DNA of 64,000 bases from Megalopta genalis. Taxonomy: Eukaryota > Arthropoda > Insecta > Hymenoptera > Halictidae. The stretch's first letter is position 1; each line of letters starts with the position of its first letter. A model generated the notes under the pieces. The model was not told the origin of the DNA, made no database searches, and saw nothing but the letters and a program-made list of their open reading frames with translations. Below are positions 1 to 9,944 of the stretch, in pieces. Location of the stretch: NCBI RefSeq assembly GCF_051020955.1, contig NC_135013.1, forward strand, positions 28,237,302-28,301,301. The letters run 5' to 3'. The translations under genes and the position numbers were made by a program.

Positions 1-1587
1 CTCGATTCGGCTCGATTTTTCACCGATCACCCCTCAGAATATGCCTTACCGATCTTCTGTCCGATCGTCTTCGATCGGTTTCGGTATTCGAAGATTTTCG
101 TGGCGAGTTTGGGTGCACTGTCTAGGTTCTAGGAAAATTGTTAGGAAGACAGGAGGTCTAAGTACGAAGTCCAGCTTGACGGACTTAGAGTCTAGCTGTA
201 ATAACGAATGGACACAGCGAAGACTGTGAGAACGATTATTGACCATGAAGTGCTACTCGTTCGAAGATTGTCTTTCCTAATAAGCACGTCTAGAGCCTAC
301 AAAAAACGTTGAACACAAAGTAGAAGGCCGAATGCGTAACGCAGCGATGAAGCAACTGCTTCGCGATAAAATACGGTGATCTAAGGTACAATGTAAACTA
401 CAACCGTTTCTGAAATTGGAGAGCTGTATTGACCGAGTTTGATATCTCTTGACTGGCTCGTTAGCCAGCCAAGCCACTCGTTGGCCACTCTAAATGAGCT
501 TGATTCGAGCTTCCAACGCTCTAAATTCGAAAAATCCGTTCTACAACATCGCCAACCACGATACCCTGCTGCGTCGGCGAAGGCACGAAGTGCCGCAGAA
601 AATATGAAGAGCAACGTAGAATCGGGGCCAGAGTGTTGAAAGCAAAAGCAGAATTAGAGAACAGGGTCCCTGTGACGCGCTGATCCACTTCACCAAGGAA
701 TGCCGAACAGAAGAATCCGACAGAACGAAAGACGAACGTGCAGCAACATTGGCTCGTCCACTTTTAGCGGTGCTCCCTTTTCTTTTTTCGGAGGCGCAGT
801 CTGCTGTCCGGTTTTACCGTGCGCGGATAACTCTAGCGCTCGCAATCGCGAGAACTGGATCACTGGATCATCGTTGTTCCACATTCCCCGAAACTTCGCG
901 GGAACGCCGGGCATCTGGGGGCGCTCTTTGAAAATCGTTTCGGAAAAAGCTCGAAAGAAGGTTGATCGACGAGTGCCGGAATTAGCCGCCGTCACTCGGA
1001 CTCGTTCCAACGGGTAGCAGGTATCGCCGGCACACGCGATCCCCGACGGAAGGACTGACAGCCGATCGGTGAACGGAATTAAACCAAGAACTGGAAGTCT
1101 CCTTTCAACCGCGTCATCGATCTCCCGCGTTCGGGCTCGAAGCGCCGGCACTGCGCGCCGTTATTGAAGCCATACTTCTCCGCAGGGCCTCATGCTAATG
1201 AGGTTAGTATATCATAACGTCTGGAGAACGAGTGCGGCCCGCAGATAAGTCCTTTATTTACACGGGGAATTAGCATGGCCGCGGCGTACGCTCGCCGAGC
1301 GTAGGAGAACGCGCGCGCGCGCGCTATTATTCAATGGGAGGCGAGCGTATACAGGCCGCGATAAATCCTGGCCCCCGGTAATGCGTATACTTCGCCGGCG
1401 GAAGTAAATCTTCGGCAGGATACGCCCCTTTCGGCTGCATCGAAATGCTTTCGCGAAAGCGCGACGTCTGCGGCCCGCCGAGGACGCTTCCACGGCTAAC
1501 AGGAAATCGAGGGCTCACCTCGCGGAACGGAATAATGGCTGCGAAAGTCTACCGGGTGTGCGTTAAACTGGGGCCCGACATCCAAGA
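1..1587. other. GC-rich non-coding block, no gene recognised
   Basis: This stretch is moderately to strongly GC-rich with many CpG dinucleotides. Open frames of up to about 150 codons occur on both strands and overlap each other (for example 690-1151 minus and 700-1017 plus), as expected where stop codons are rare by composition. None has a recognisable domain or a convincing splice framework. A pure CG run sits at 1309-1323. I see no transposon ends here. Confidence 0.5.
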
Positions 1588-1626
1588 TTAGCATCTAGGA
1601 CTAGCATCTAGGATGCTAGGCATCTC
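1588..1626. repeat. Short direct and inverted repeat of GCATCTAGGA
   Basis: The 10-mer GCATCTAGGA occurs at 1591 and again at 1604. It is followed by GATGCTAGGCATC, which partly inverts the motif. It is a small local duplication just before the degenerate tandem array. No function is visible. Confidence 0.6.
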
Positions 1627-2195
1627 CCATGGAATTCGAAACGAAGAATTATTTCAGCGGAAGGATTTATGTTCGGATTGCGCTCTCCGATGATAGTTGC
1701 AGAAAAGATTCGTCCGTGGCTCTTTTCCGTTTTCCTCATTTTCTAGTCATCGTTCGGCTCATCGAAGTATATGATACTATAGCGGAAGGAAATACTTATT
1801 TCTATATAGAATATATCTCAATAAGACTGCCGATATTTTTTATCACATTAGAAATGTTTGAATTTGCTATATGCTCTTCAAGAATGGTTGCAGAGAAAGT
1901 CCCGCTGCGATCCTCTCTTCAATTTTTTCAATCCTCTTCTAGTCGTAGTTCACTTCATCGAAGTATATTTTATTACAGAGAAAGGAAATATGTATTTCAA
2001 TAACCATTCACGAATCAACGGTCACACGACAGTTAATATTTTCTGCAGCATTGAAAAAATGTTCGAATCCCGACCTACGCTATTTGAGAGTGGTTGCACA
2101 AAAGATCCCTTTATGGTTTTCTCCAATTTTCTGCATTTTCCGGTCGCAGTTCAATTCGTCCGATTGTGCTTCATTCATAGAAACATATTTTAAAG
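1625..2195. repeat. Degenerate tandem array, about 3 units of 190-206 bp
   Basis: Three diverged units align by eye on the block GGTTGCA(G/C)A(G/A)AAAG, then a pyrimidine-rich stretch, then CATCGAAGTATAT or a variant, then GGAAATA.TTATTT. The GTTGC anchors lie at 1696, 1887 and 2093, so the spacing is 191 and 206 bp. Units one and two are the most alike; the third is more decayed. Two plus-strand open frames (1629-2003 and 1858-2193) cross the array and partly repeat the same peptide. The array could therefore descend from a repeated coding or satellite sequence. No protein family is recognised and stops are present. Confidence 0.6.
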
Positions 2196-2199
2196 AGTC

Positions 2200-3490
2200 A
2201 GGTCGAATTGTAACGCATTTCTTTGGATGAATACTGGTAGACTCGAAACAAATTACATCATATTACCATAAAAGTGTTCGCATACGGTGATGATATTTAG
2301 CCAACCCACACACACACGCAAAAATTAAGTACATTAATATTGGATATAAAGTCTTTAAAAAGTTAATAAATTGAAGTCAAATCATTTGTGTGTCTGCAAT
2401 AAAAATCTGTAACAAATAAACCGTGGATCTTTGTACGAAAAGAAAACTGTTTGCATAAATGGCAAAAGACGGAAGTGAAATAAGAATATATTTCTCCTAT
2501 TAACAGCTTCAATAAATTGAAAGTAATGCAACAATTTTCATAAATTCTCCCGCTGTCTTCACCGAAAACCTAATTTGAGTGTCTTCGCAACATCTAGTCA
2601 CCACAGTTCTCGACGATACTAACAAAACCAACTTAAAACAATCCTTTCGCCCTTGTCGAGCAAAGATAAGATAAAAACACTATCCGCTAGCCTAAATTCT
2701 ACAAATGTACGACGCGTCGCGACGAAAATCACGCAGAAAACTGAGTCAACAGTCGCAAGGATGAAACCAAGTTGCCCAAGAGTCTCGCAGCTTTTCTTTT
2801 TCCACCGGAGGAACGTCGAAGGATCCTCGATGAAATCAAAGGCCGCGGAACAGCTTGACGAATCTCGATTTCCATTCCGACGTCGGGGCGAAACGAGTCG
2901 CAGATTGAACGGCCCCGCGGAAAACCAAAGCGAGTCTCGAGTATCGAAGTCGCAAGCAAATCGAGGGTCAACAAGCCGGATAGGAAAGCGAAGTATCGAT
3001 ATTCAATGGGGAGAGGGAGGGAGGGGAAAAAAAGTCGAAGACACCTGTCCGGAGCCTTCACCTTTCCCGACGACTTTGCTGGATATTTCAATGAAATACG
3101 CTCGTACCTTTTTCGAAACGGAGCTGGGAAGCTTCGAGGACTCGGGAACGCTCCCATTGTGTTCGCTGCTCGCCGAGTGCGTATGAATGAACCGGCGCGG
3201 AAAGTGTGTCAATGTGGCTTTCATTTCGAACAAGTGAACTTGGTAGTACGCGTTGTCTGACCGTGGCTGTCGTAATCTACTTAGCCCGTATTATTCTCCG
3301 CTCGCTGCGTCCCCCCAGTTATTCCAGCCATTAAGATCTCTGTTCAGCGACTCGCGCGTGTCTCGAGTTCCCTCCTCGATCCCAATCTCCGAGTCGAAAC
3401 GATCCCTTCGAACGCGTTTAGATCGCGAGCCAACGCGGCGAAGGACAATCGCGGTTCTTTCCGACGCACCTGTCGCTTGATGGATAACCG
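2200..3490. other. Intergenic, AT-rich then GC-rich, no gene recognised
   Basis: 2200-2650 is AT-rich and featureless. 2650-3490 is more GC-rich and open in several frames. The longest plus frame (2653-3186) begins with TTG rather than ATG, and a minus frame of 142 codons overlaps it. Composition explains both better than coding does. Confidence 0.45.
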
Positions 3491-3499
3491 TCATCGCCC

Positions 3500-3735
3500 A
3501 CCATTATGATTAATCAAGGCGATACCGGCCCGATAGACGCGCGATCATAAATCATTAACCCCCTAATTAAAAGCACAGCCTGCGTTTCCAGCCGACTCGC
3601 GCTCCGTACCACCTAACGAGCTCTCTTCGTGTATCATTAATCCGGTATATAGGCAAATCCATCGCGCCATGCAAATCCGTCGCGCGATGCAAATCCGTCG
3701 CGCGCGACGTTTAGGGCCCGCACTTATGCAAACAG
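3500..3735. promoter_or_regulatory. Homeodomain-type sites and a cluster of POU octamers
   Basis: Two exact octamers ATGCAAAT lie at 3669-3676 and 3687-3694 inside an 18-bp tandem repeat (ATGCAAATCCGTCGCGCG). A near-match GGCAAATC precedes them and ATGCAAAC follows at 3726-3733. ATGCAAAT is the classic binding site of POU-homeodomain proteins, represented in insects by Nubbin and Vvl. TAAT cores occur upstream (GATTAATC, AAATCATTA, CTAATTAA between 3510 and 3570). The clustering is seen directly; enhancer function is inference. The tandem repeat itself could have generated the duplicated octamer without selection. Confidence 0.35.
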
Positions 3736-4105
3736 TGTATTATTATGGAATGTTCGCCCGAGTGATTTATTGCGACGATGATGGCTTCCGTTTCGGGAAA
3801 CGGGGTCTAAGGAGACAGGCGAAGATGAATCATTTTTACAGTTTGATCGCAGCCAGACTGGTTTTTATTCGGAGACGAACATATGTTTAGTAATTCTGTC
3901 CGATTGGTGGTGAGATTTGAAAATTGATACATGAGTGTTCACCTTCGATCGAACATCTGAATATTCTTCTTATTGTATGAACGTGAACACATTTTTAACC
4001 CTTAATCTACCAGGTATTGTTTCAGTAAATATTGTATATTATTGTAAGTGCAAACTTGATGTGTTTATAGAGCATTGTATGAATTTTTAATTAATGACAC
4101 TGACA
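3736..4105. other. AT-rich intergenic stretch
   Basis: No coding signal. A one-sided TTAACCCTTAATC at 3995 resembles the left end of a TTAA-type element, but no matching right end is seen nearby. Confidence 0.45.
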
Positions 4106-4107
4106 TA

Positions 4108-4245
4108 TGAGCCGTTTATTTTGAAAGTGGCATGAGTCACTTTTTTTTTTTAAATGAAAAGATACCGTTCAATTGTAATTAGTGTTACCATTAACTCGAT
4201 CTTTTTGAAAAAGTGATTTATGTCACTCTCAAAATAAACGGCTCA
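4108..4245. mobile_element. TGAGCCG inverted-repeat miniature element, short copy
   Basis: The terminal inverted repeat starts TGAGCCGTTTATTTTGA and ends with its complement, flanked by TA on both sides (4106-4107 and 4246-4247). The copy is 138 bp, shorter than its relatives at 25997-26239 and 37135-37372 because the middle is deleted or replaced by a T-run. A TA duplication with near-palindromic structure fits a non-autonomous Tc1/mariner-type element; superfamily assignment is inference. Confidence 0.85.
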
Positions 4246-4247
4246 TA

Positions 4248-5724
4248 TATTAATGCATGACTATTTTTCGGCCACACAGTATCCACTTCTTTTTGTATAC
4301 TTTTCACAACGGCAGTCATTGATTAGAAATATCTAGAAGTTTGTTCAAAAGAAAGTCATAAATAAATAAATAAATTTCCCATGTATAACCCATGGAATCA
4401 ATTAAATTATGTATAAAACATTTCATAATAAGATAGCAAATTTAGATCTTAAATGGAACGCACTGTGTATTCTATAGAAATTGTTAGGTCAATTAATCCA
4501 TATCGGGCGTTGCAAAATGAAGTATCAATTTAAACAAAATATGACTAGACAACGCATCGGAGACGTTAAAGAGCGCGATAAAAATCAAAGATTAATATTG
4601 CGTTGTATAAATTTCTCCTCGATTGCCGAAGCTCGTGATCCGAGCACAATTTGTGTTTTGCACGAAGATCCGCAATGAGACAATTAGAGCCGAGAATTTA
4701 GAGGCATAAGCAGGGAAGATGAGCAATGCGCACAGTAGACGCGGCAAGGGAAAATATGCGGCAGAGGGGAAACCTAGCGAGTGTCCTAATCTACCGCACG
4801 CGGAATTAATGTTAGGTCTACTCTAATAGTAATCCTCCGCGGAGGCTTCCCCCAGTAGCACATATGTTACCACGGCGTACTCTTGGAACGTTGCTTGTGT
4901 AAATAAGTAGGTGCAACACACCGGCCCATTACGTGATACCGAGCCAGTTCCCTGATGAACTCTCCCCCTTCAATCACCGCGGCGAAACGAGGTCACTATT
5001 CGGGGTGACGATGCTGCCAGAAATTGATTAAGACGACCAGAAAGTGTCGGAGAGACCGGGCTACCTTTCACGTTCATTTTCCATTGAGTCCGTCTACGTG
5101 ACAGACCTCTGCCAATAGTGTAGCACCCTCGTTGCGAAAAGCTATCGGAAACCACCCCTTTGTGAACGAAATCGTGATTAGACTGCAGATCCTTATACAT
5201 GGATGAAAAATTCAGCAATGCTGTTAGATTATTTTCAACTTATTAAAAATATTAAGAATGAAAATAAATTCGTATTTGACTCATGTTTGCTTCGATCAAG
5301 GTAGAGTGTGTATGCTTGGTGTACAAGGATGATCCCAACATAGGATGATTTTAATGATTTCTGAATATATTCTTGAGAGAATGATGCTGAACAACTTTTT
5401 CCTTTGGCATAATGTGCGAAAATCTTTTTTTTATAATTTATTTCAACAGAATGATCGGAATTGTTTTAATTTTAAGAATTTCTTAGAAGAGAAAGAGAAT
5501 TCATATTTATTGTATGCTTAGACTTACTTGGACGCTTAAATATCTCTTTTTTTTATTTGATGTTTAACATAGATGACAAGAGAAGGGTATTTCTGACTTT
5601 AAAAAATGAAATAATCAAAGTACAGCGAAAGAGGCTAGGAATCTGTTTGAAGCAACATTGTAAAATCCATAAAGTCATCATTTCTTTCTTAAATAATTAA
5701 TCAAATCCTTTATAACATCTATAA
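4248..5724. other. AT-rich intergenic stretch
   Basis: Low-GC DNA with frequent stops in all frames and no recognised repeat apart from short A/T runs. A GC-richer patch at 4700-5210 carries a short minus open frame (4970-5218) without features. Confidence 0.45.
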
Positions 5725-5728
5725 TTAA

Positions 5729-5778
5729 CTCTCCAGCGTCACACTGGGTCAAAATGTCCCACATTTCTACTCTGGAAT
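5729..5778. mobile_element. End fragment of a TTAA-flanked dispersed repeat
   Basis: After TTAA (5725-5728) the sequence CTCTCCAGCGTCACACTGGG leads into GTCAAAATGTCCCACATTTCT. The same ~45-bp block, about 90% identical, occurs on the opposite strand at 15450-15490 and there also abuts a TTAA-like TTGA. Two copies in inverse orientation with a shared boundary support a piggyBac-type terminal sequence. The other end is not clear; a possible match is GGAGTGACCC near 5920. Confidence 0.5.
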
Positions 5779-5935
5779 AAGTGATATACTTGGAAGTGAT
5801 ATATCGAGTTCTAATAAAAGAAACATTGTTCTAGAATGTTCAAATTATATTCCCAAATGTTTCGGTCTCAATATCATTGCTAGTTTTTGGGTGGCAGTTA
5901 CTTAAAAACTGAACTATGTCGGAGTGACCCATACA

Positions 5936-7740
5936 TGTTTCGCATAGGATGTGTTACAAAGGAGATTTAAAACAATGCATTTACTAAAGGAATATTAAAT
6001 GTCATTCTAAATTAAATAATATCCTCTAGAAATTATCTTCATCATATACTAATTAACAGCCTCACCTAAATGATACTTTTGCCCATCATAATAGCTAAGT
6101 GCATCGCAAGTTGCACCGAGCTCAGTACTTTATTTATATAATAATCAATGATCTAATTTCCTTTACCAATGTATAACAATCATTGTCACAATAAATTTCT
6201 ATGAAGTTTCCTGTAAAACCAGGTATAATGACATTAGTATACTACCATGATATTATTTCCACATAATATGATTTTCTAAAGTTATATCACTCTCTTTATA
6301 AATATATAAACCTTACTAAAAAATTAAGTACTACATATTTCGTGTTAATATTAACCTTTCTACACCTCCTTGACAAAATACACACGTGTATGCATCGAGC
6401 TTTGTACTGACCTTTGTATCGAATTGAGATTAGAACGATTTACATAGAAAATACATTTATAACAAAATGAATAGCTATGTATTTACATTCACAGCAGGAT
6501 GGAGGCTCAATATCTTCACAAAATTATAATATTCTTACTTGACAAGCACTACACTTCCCACAAATTTTAATAAAACTGAGCACAGCACACAAACGTCAAA
6601 CGCAACAGGTGCCGGAAAAAGCGCGCGAAATAGTTCTCTATGCGCTTTTGAAATCGTCCGACAGAGAGCTATCGATTTCTGTATCGAAGGATCGATTCAG
6701 TTCGTCTAGTCTCCTCAAATTGCGTAGAGTGTAGCACATAGTTTCGTTTAATATTTAATGTTTAGACTCATTAAAATGTGTTTAAAAGTGCTTTCAAGTG
6801 TCAAAAACGATTAATTGTACAATAATCTCTATTATTCAGAAGTACGGGGTAACGTAACTTTCTCTTACTAACTTCACATTATAATATAAATATTTCCTTC
6901 ATGCGTATGTATCTTTTGTCGCGTTTAACCTTCACTGTAACCTGCGATGAATTAATTAGTGAAGCTACGATGAAATCAAAACAGTGAGTGGGAAAGGGTG
7001 TATGGGTTCAATAGGTGGCAACCATGTTGGTTGCACAAATAACTTCTTACTAATAGTCAAAGAAAGGTCCTAGGTTAATCCTCGTGTGAGCATTAAACAA
7101 TTCTCTTCAATTCTGTAAACTGAAACAATGCTTGCTCTTCCGTAGATCACTTTCTATAGTTGTTACTTTCGTTGAAATTTGTAATACAAAACAAAACTGT
7201 CTACGTAGCTCCTGTATCTTGCAATCAATGCAAATAGTTGTTATTTTTAAAATCCACTGCGTAAAAATTTACGAAAAATAGACACATACTCTCTTCGACA
7301 GTAATTCTACTGAACAAAAATAAACGAAAATTTTTTTTCCGAATTTTTCATTAAAGCATACTCAGTGAGCACATAATTTGTATCTCAGAACCTCTCTTTT
7401 GTATATTCTAATTAAAATATCCTTATTTTCTACAGTAGAAAATATTTCTAGAAGCAAAAATCGCGGCTGCAATTTTCCTTGGCTCCCGCACAGCAAGATT
7501 AACTTTTCTGCGTTCCGGCTAAAAAAATTGCCGGCTTAACATGGCAGTCAAAGCGTCGAGCACCGCCTCGGCGCAAAGCGTCTTCCGGTGTCGAGCAAAC
7601 AAAACGCGTCTGCGAGTTAATCGCTAATTTTTTCTGAAAATATCCTAGGAGGCGTGATATCGCCCGCCTTCCTTTCCGGCGGCAAGTTGCCGGAATAAGG
7701 AAGATTACGCGAAACGAAAGGGGATTCCGTTTTCCGTGGG
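5936..7740. other. AT-rich intergenic stretch with a GC-richer 3' end
   Basis: No open frame above 60 codons and no recognised repeat. From about 7480 the composition becomes GC-richer and CpG-rich. Nothing further can be supported. Confidence 0.45.
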
Positions 7741-7946
7741 AATTAAAAGCGTCCTCGGAACTCCGTTCGAAAATTCAGTAAATTGCAGGAGACGCGGGAG
7801 GAGCCTGTCGGAAGGTCGCCGACGGAATTAAGACGCTTGAAACGCGGCGGATTACACGCCGCTCGGATGACGAAAATTCCGTCGGCAGTGCTCTTTGCCT
7901 CGCTGCCGTTTTCCCGGCCGCCCTCGCATCGTGTGCGCGCGAGCCT

Positions 7947-8002
7947 GCTCTCTCCTCTCTCGCTCTCTCTCTCTCCCCCTCTTTCTCTCCCTCTCCCTCT
8001 CT

Positions 8003-8053
<51 letters not shown>
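7947..8053. repeat. CT-rich microsatellite
   Basis: About 105 bp of almost pure CTCTCTC on the plus strand with scattered CCC interruptions, ending in an uninterrupted (CT)n run of roughly 45 bases. It creates artificial open frames of Leu/Ser-rich sequence on the plus strand and Arg/Glu-rich sequence on the minus strand. Such GA/CT tracts can bind GAGA-type factors in insects, but no promoter is evident here. Confidence 0.9.
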
Positions 8054-8055
<2 letters not shown>

Positions 8056-8318
8056 GCTGTGTCAGAACGGTCTTTCGGATGGCGCCACCAGCTGCGAGCT
8101 ACGGGCGGGTCCACACTAGGTCACGGGTCGATTTTCACGACGTAACGTTCCAATTCGCGGCAGATATTGATCTGAGCTTTTCCGCCCACGTTACGAGCCA
8201 CCTTCCGGCCTGGCTCGGCTCCGCTTTTCTCCTGGAAGGGTTGCAAACGATATTTCGACGACTCCTTGGGACCTGCGAGGTCGACGACATTGAGGATACG
8301 ACGACTGGTCCGACACTT

Positions 8319-9942
8319 CGGTGACCCAAAATTCGGGGCTGACCTCGATACGTGTGCCCGGTCTAATTGGTTCATTGAATCCGTCTGCATTGTTATTTTC
8401 TGCTACGCAATCCGGCGAATCGTGATTTCGAGACGTTCGAGTTGGATGATTCGTTGAGTAATCTGGAGTTAAGGGGTGACCTCGATGATCTTGTTCGATT
8501 GTTTCAATTGTATTGGCTTGACTTGTTCGTCAAACCCTTAAACTCGAAACCATTTTAACTCGAAATTCGAAATAGTTTCTCTAACCTACAGTGATTTTCT
8601 ACAAAGCTTTTCACACAACAGTTATCTTGGACTCTGATAGAACAATTTCCAATTTTCAGTAATGCTTCTGCTATTATTCTTTAACCCGAGAAAGATAACC
8701 TACGTCGCAGAGGCGCCTGCGAAGACTGTTGATTTTTGTTAATTTTTCATAGAGGTCTAGTGATTTAAGTTTAAAATTACTTAAAATATAAAAAAATATA
8801 ATATAAATGCATTTTATTTTGACAATAATGCCAAACCTTTAAAATGACTAGATTAACTTAAATAAATATCCATTGTTAGTATAAAATTGACGCCTTAGAA
8901 AAGCATGCGCCTCTGAAGCGTATGGTTATCTTTTACGTACGTTGTCATATGGTTATCTTTCTAGGGTTAATCAGATTTGGAAAGGAACTTGTGTCACGAT
9001 GTGTTCGAGCAAGCGAAATTTTACTAGGTTCTCTAAACACATTGGACAATTAAAAAAGTAATCACTTTAATCGATTTTAGCTTTCCTTGCACTGCTTTAA
9101 AGTTATGGTATTTTTTAGGGTTGTGATGGGAAAATCTAGTCTTGAGCTCTCGTCTTAGCATTTATTTTATGATCACTGTGCTTAAGATTGATTACTAAAA
9201 TAAACGATATATTTAGATTTAAAGAAAAAAACAACACAATATTTATCAAATGTTATTCAAAATCTTAACGAGACCAACACGACATTATAGGGCAAGGGGT
9301 TAAAGATATATGCGTTGTTGTTTCCTGTTATAAAACAGGGCGAGTCACGCTTTGTGGAAGTTGGGGGGATGAAGTCGTTAAAGTCTGATGATTTGTTAGG
9401 TGTTCGGGTGACCCAAAGTTAGGGGATGACCTCAATCGATAACCTTGTTTCAGTTCGGCGGTGGAACTCCTTCTTTTAAGCAGAGAGGTTAATGAACATA
9501 CTGTGTGTATAGCTTTAGCTCCGTACTCGCGTGTTTTATGAGATCTACAATTAGGAGATTACGTGTTTTATATAATCTACAATTAGGCTATTTCAATTGT
9601 CAGATGAGCTTTAAAATGTTGATTGAAAATTCTGCATTGTTATTTCCTTTTCAAAGTCTAAAACGACTTTATACACAGAGAAAAAGCATGTAGCTTATTA
9701 TTCTTAAAAACATGTAATATACATATGTAAATAACCTATGAATTACTATAATATTTAAGGGTTATGATTAAGTACATTCACTTTATCGTATAAGCTTAAT
9801 AAAAACCTTAATAAAAAAACATAATAATCTAGTAATTTGTTGCAAACTCAAGTGACATAAAAATAGGGGATGATAGTTACCGGTAACATTGCTTCAGTTT
9901 GGTCGTCGAACATCTTCTTTTCTGCTCAAAGAGGCTTACCGA
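8319..9942. repeat. Four diverged copies of a ~65-bp GGTGACC...GGGGATGACCTC motif
   Basis: Copies start near 8319, 8464, 9404 and 9849. The best pair is 9404 and 9849: both read G(A/G)TGAC..AAA..TAGGGGATGA, then a TTGTTTCAGTT-like block, then GAAC(T/A)(C/T)CTTCTTTT and an AGAG-GGTTA or AGAGGCTTA block. Copies at 8319 and 8464 keep only the GGTGACC/TGACCTCGAT core. Spacing is irregular (145, 940, 445 bp), and the second gap holds a later piggyBac-type insertion. This looks like an old local duplication; no function is assigned. Confidence 0.5.
8685..8966. mobile_element. piggyBac-type miniature element
   Basis: TTAA duplications at 8681-8684 and 8967-8970 flank a 282-bp element. Its ends are CCCGAGAAAGATAACC and the complement of CCCTAGAAAGATAACC. 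The canonical piggyBac terminus is CCCTAGAAAGATA and it targets TTAA, so this match is specific. A subterminal inverted repeat (GCAGAGGCGC on the left, GCGCCTCTG on the right) resembles the internal repeat of piggyBac. There is no coding capacity, so it must have been mobilised in trans. Confidence 0.92.
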
Positions 9943-9944
9943 AC

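Noticed and set aside
690..1151. 153-codon minus-strand frame
   Set aside because: Overlapped by a 105-codon plus frame; no domain or splice signals recognised.
2058..2075. GTTCGAATCCCG as a tRNA T-arm
   Set aside because: No acceptor stem, D-arm or anticodon arm can be folded around it; it sits in the degenerate tandem array.
2653..3186. 177-codon plus-strand frame
   Set aside because: Begins with TTG, not ATG; overlapped by a 142-codon antisense frame; low-complexity charged sequence.
3995..4020. TTAACCCTTAATCTACC as a TTAA element
   Set aside because: Only one end is visible; no inverted partner within 1 kb.
7947..8053. Leu/Ser-rich plus and Arg/Glu-rich minus frames over the CT tract
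   Set aside because: Direct translation of a dinucleotide microsatellite.
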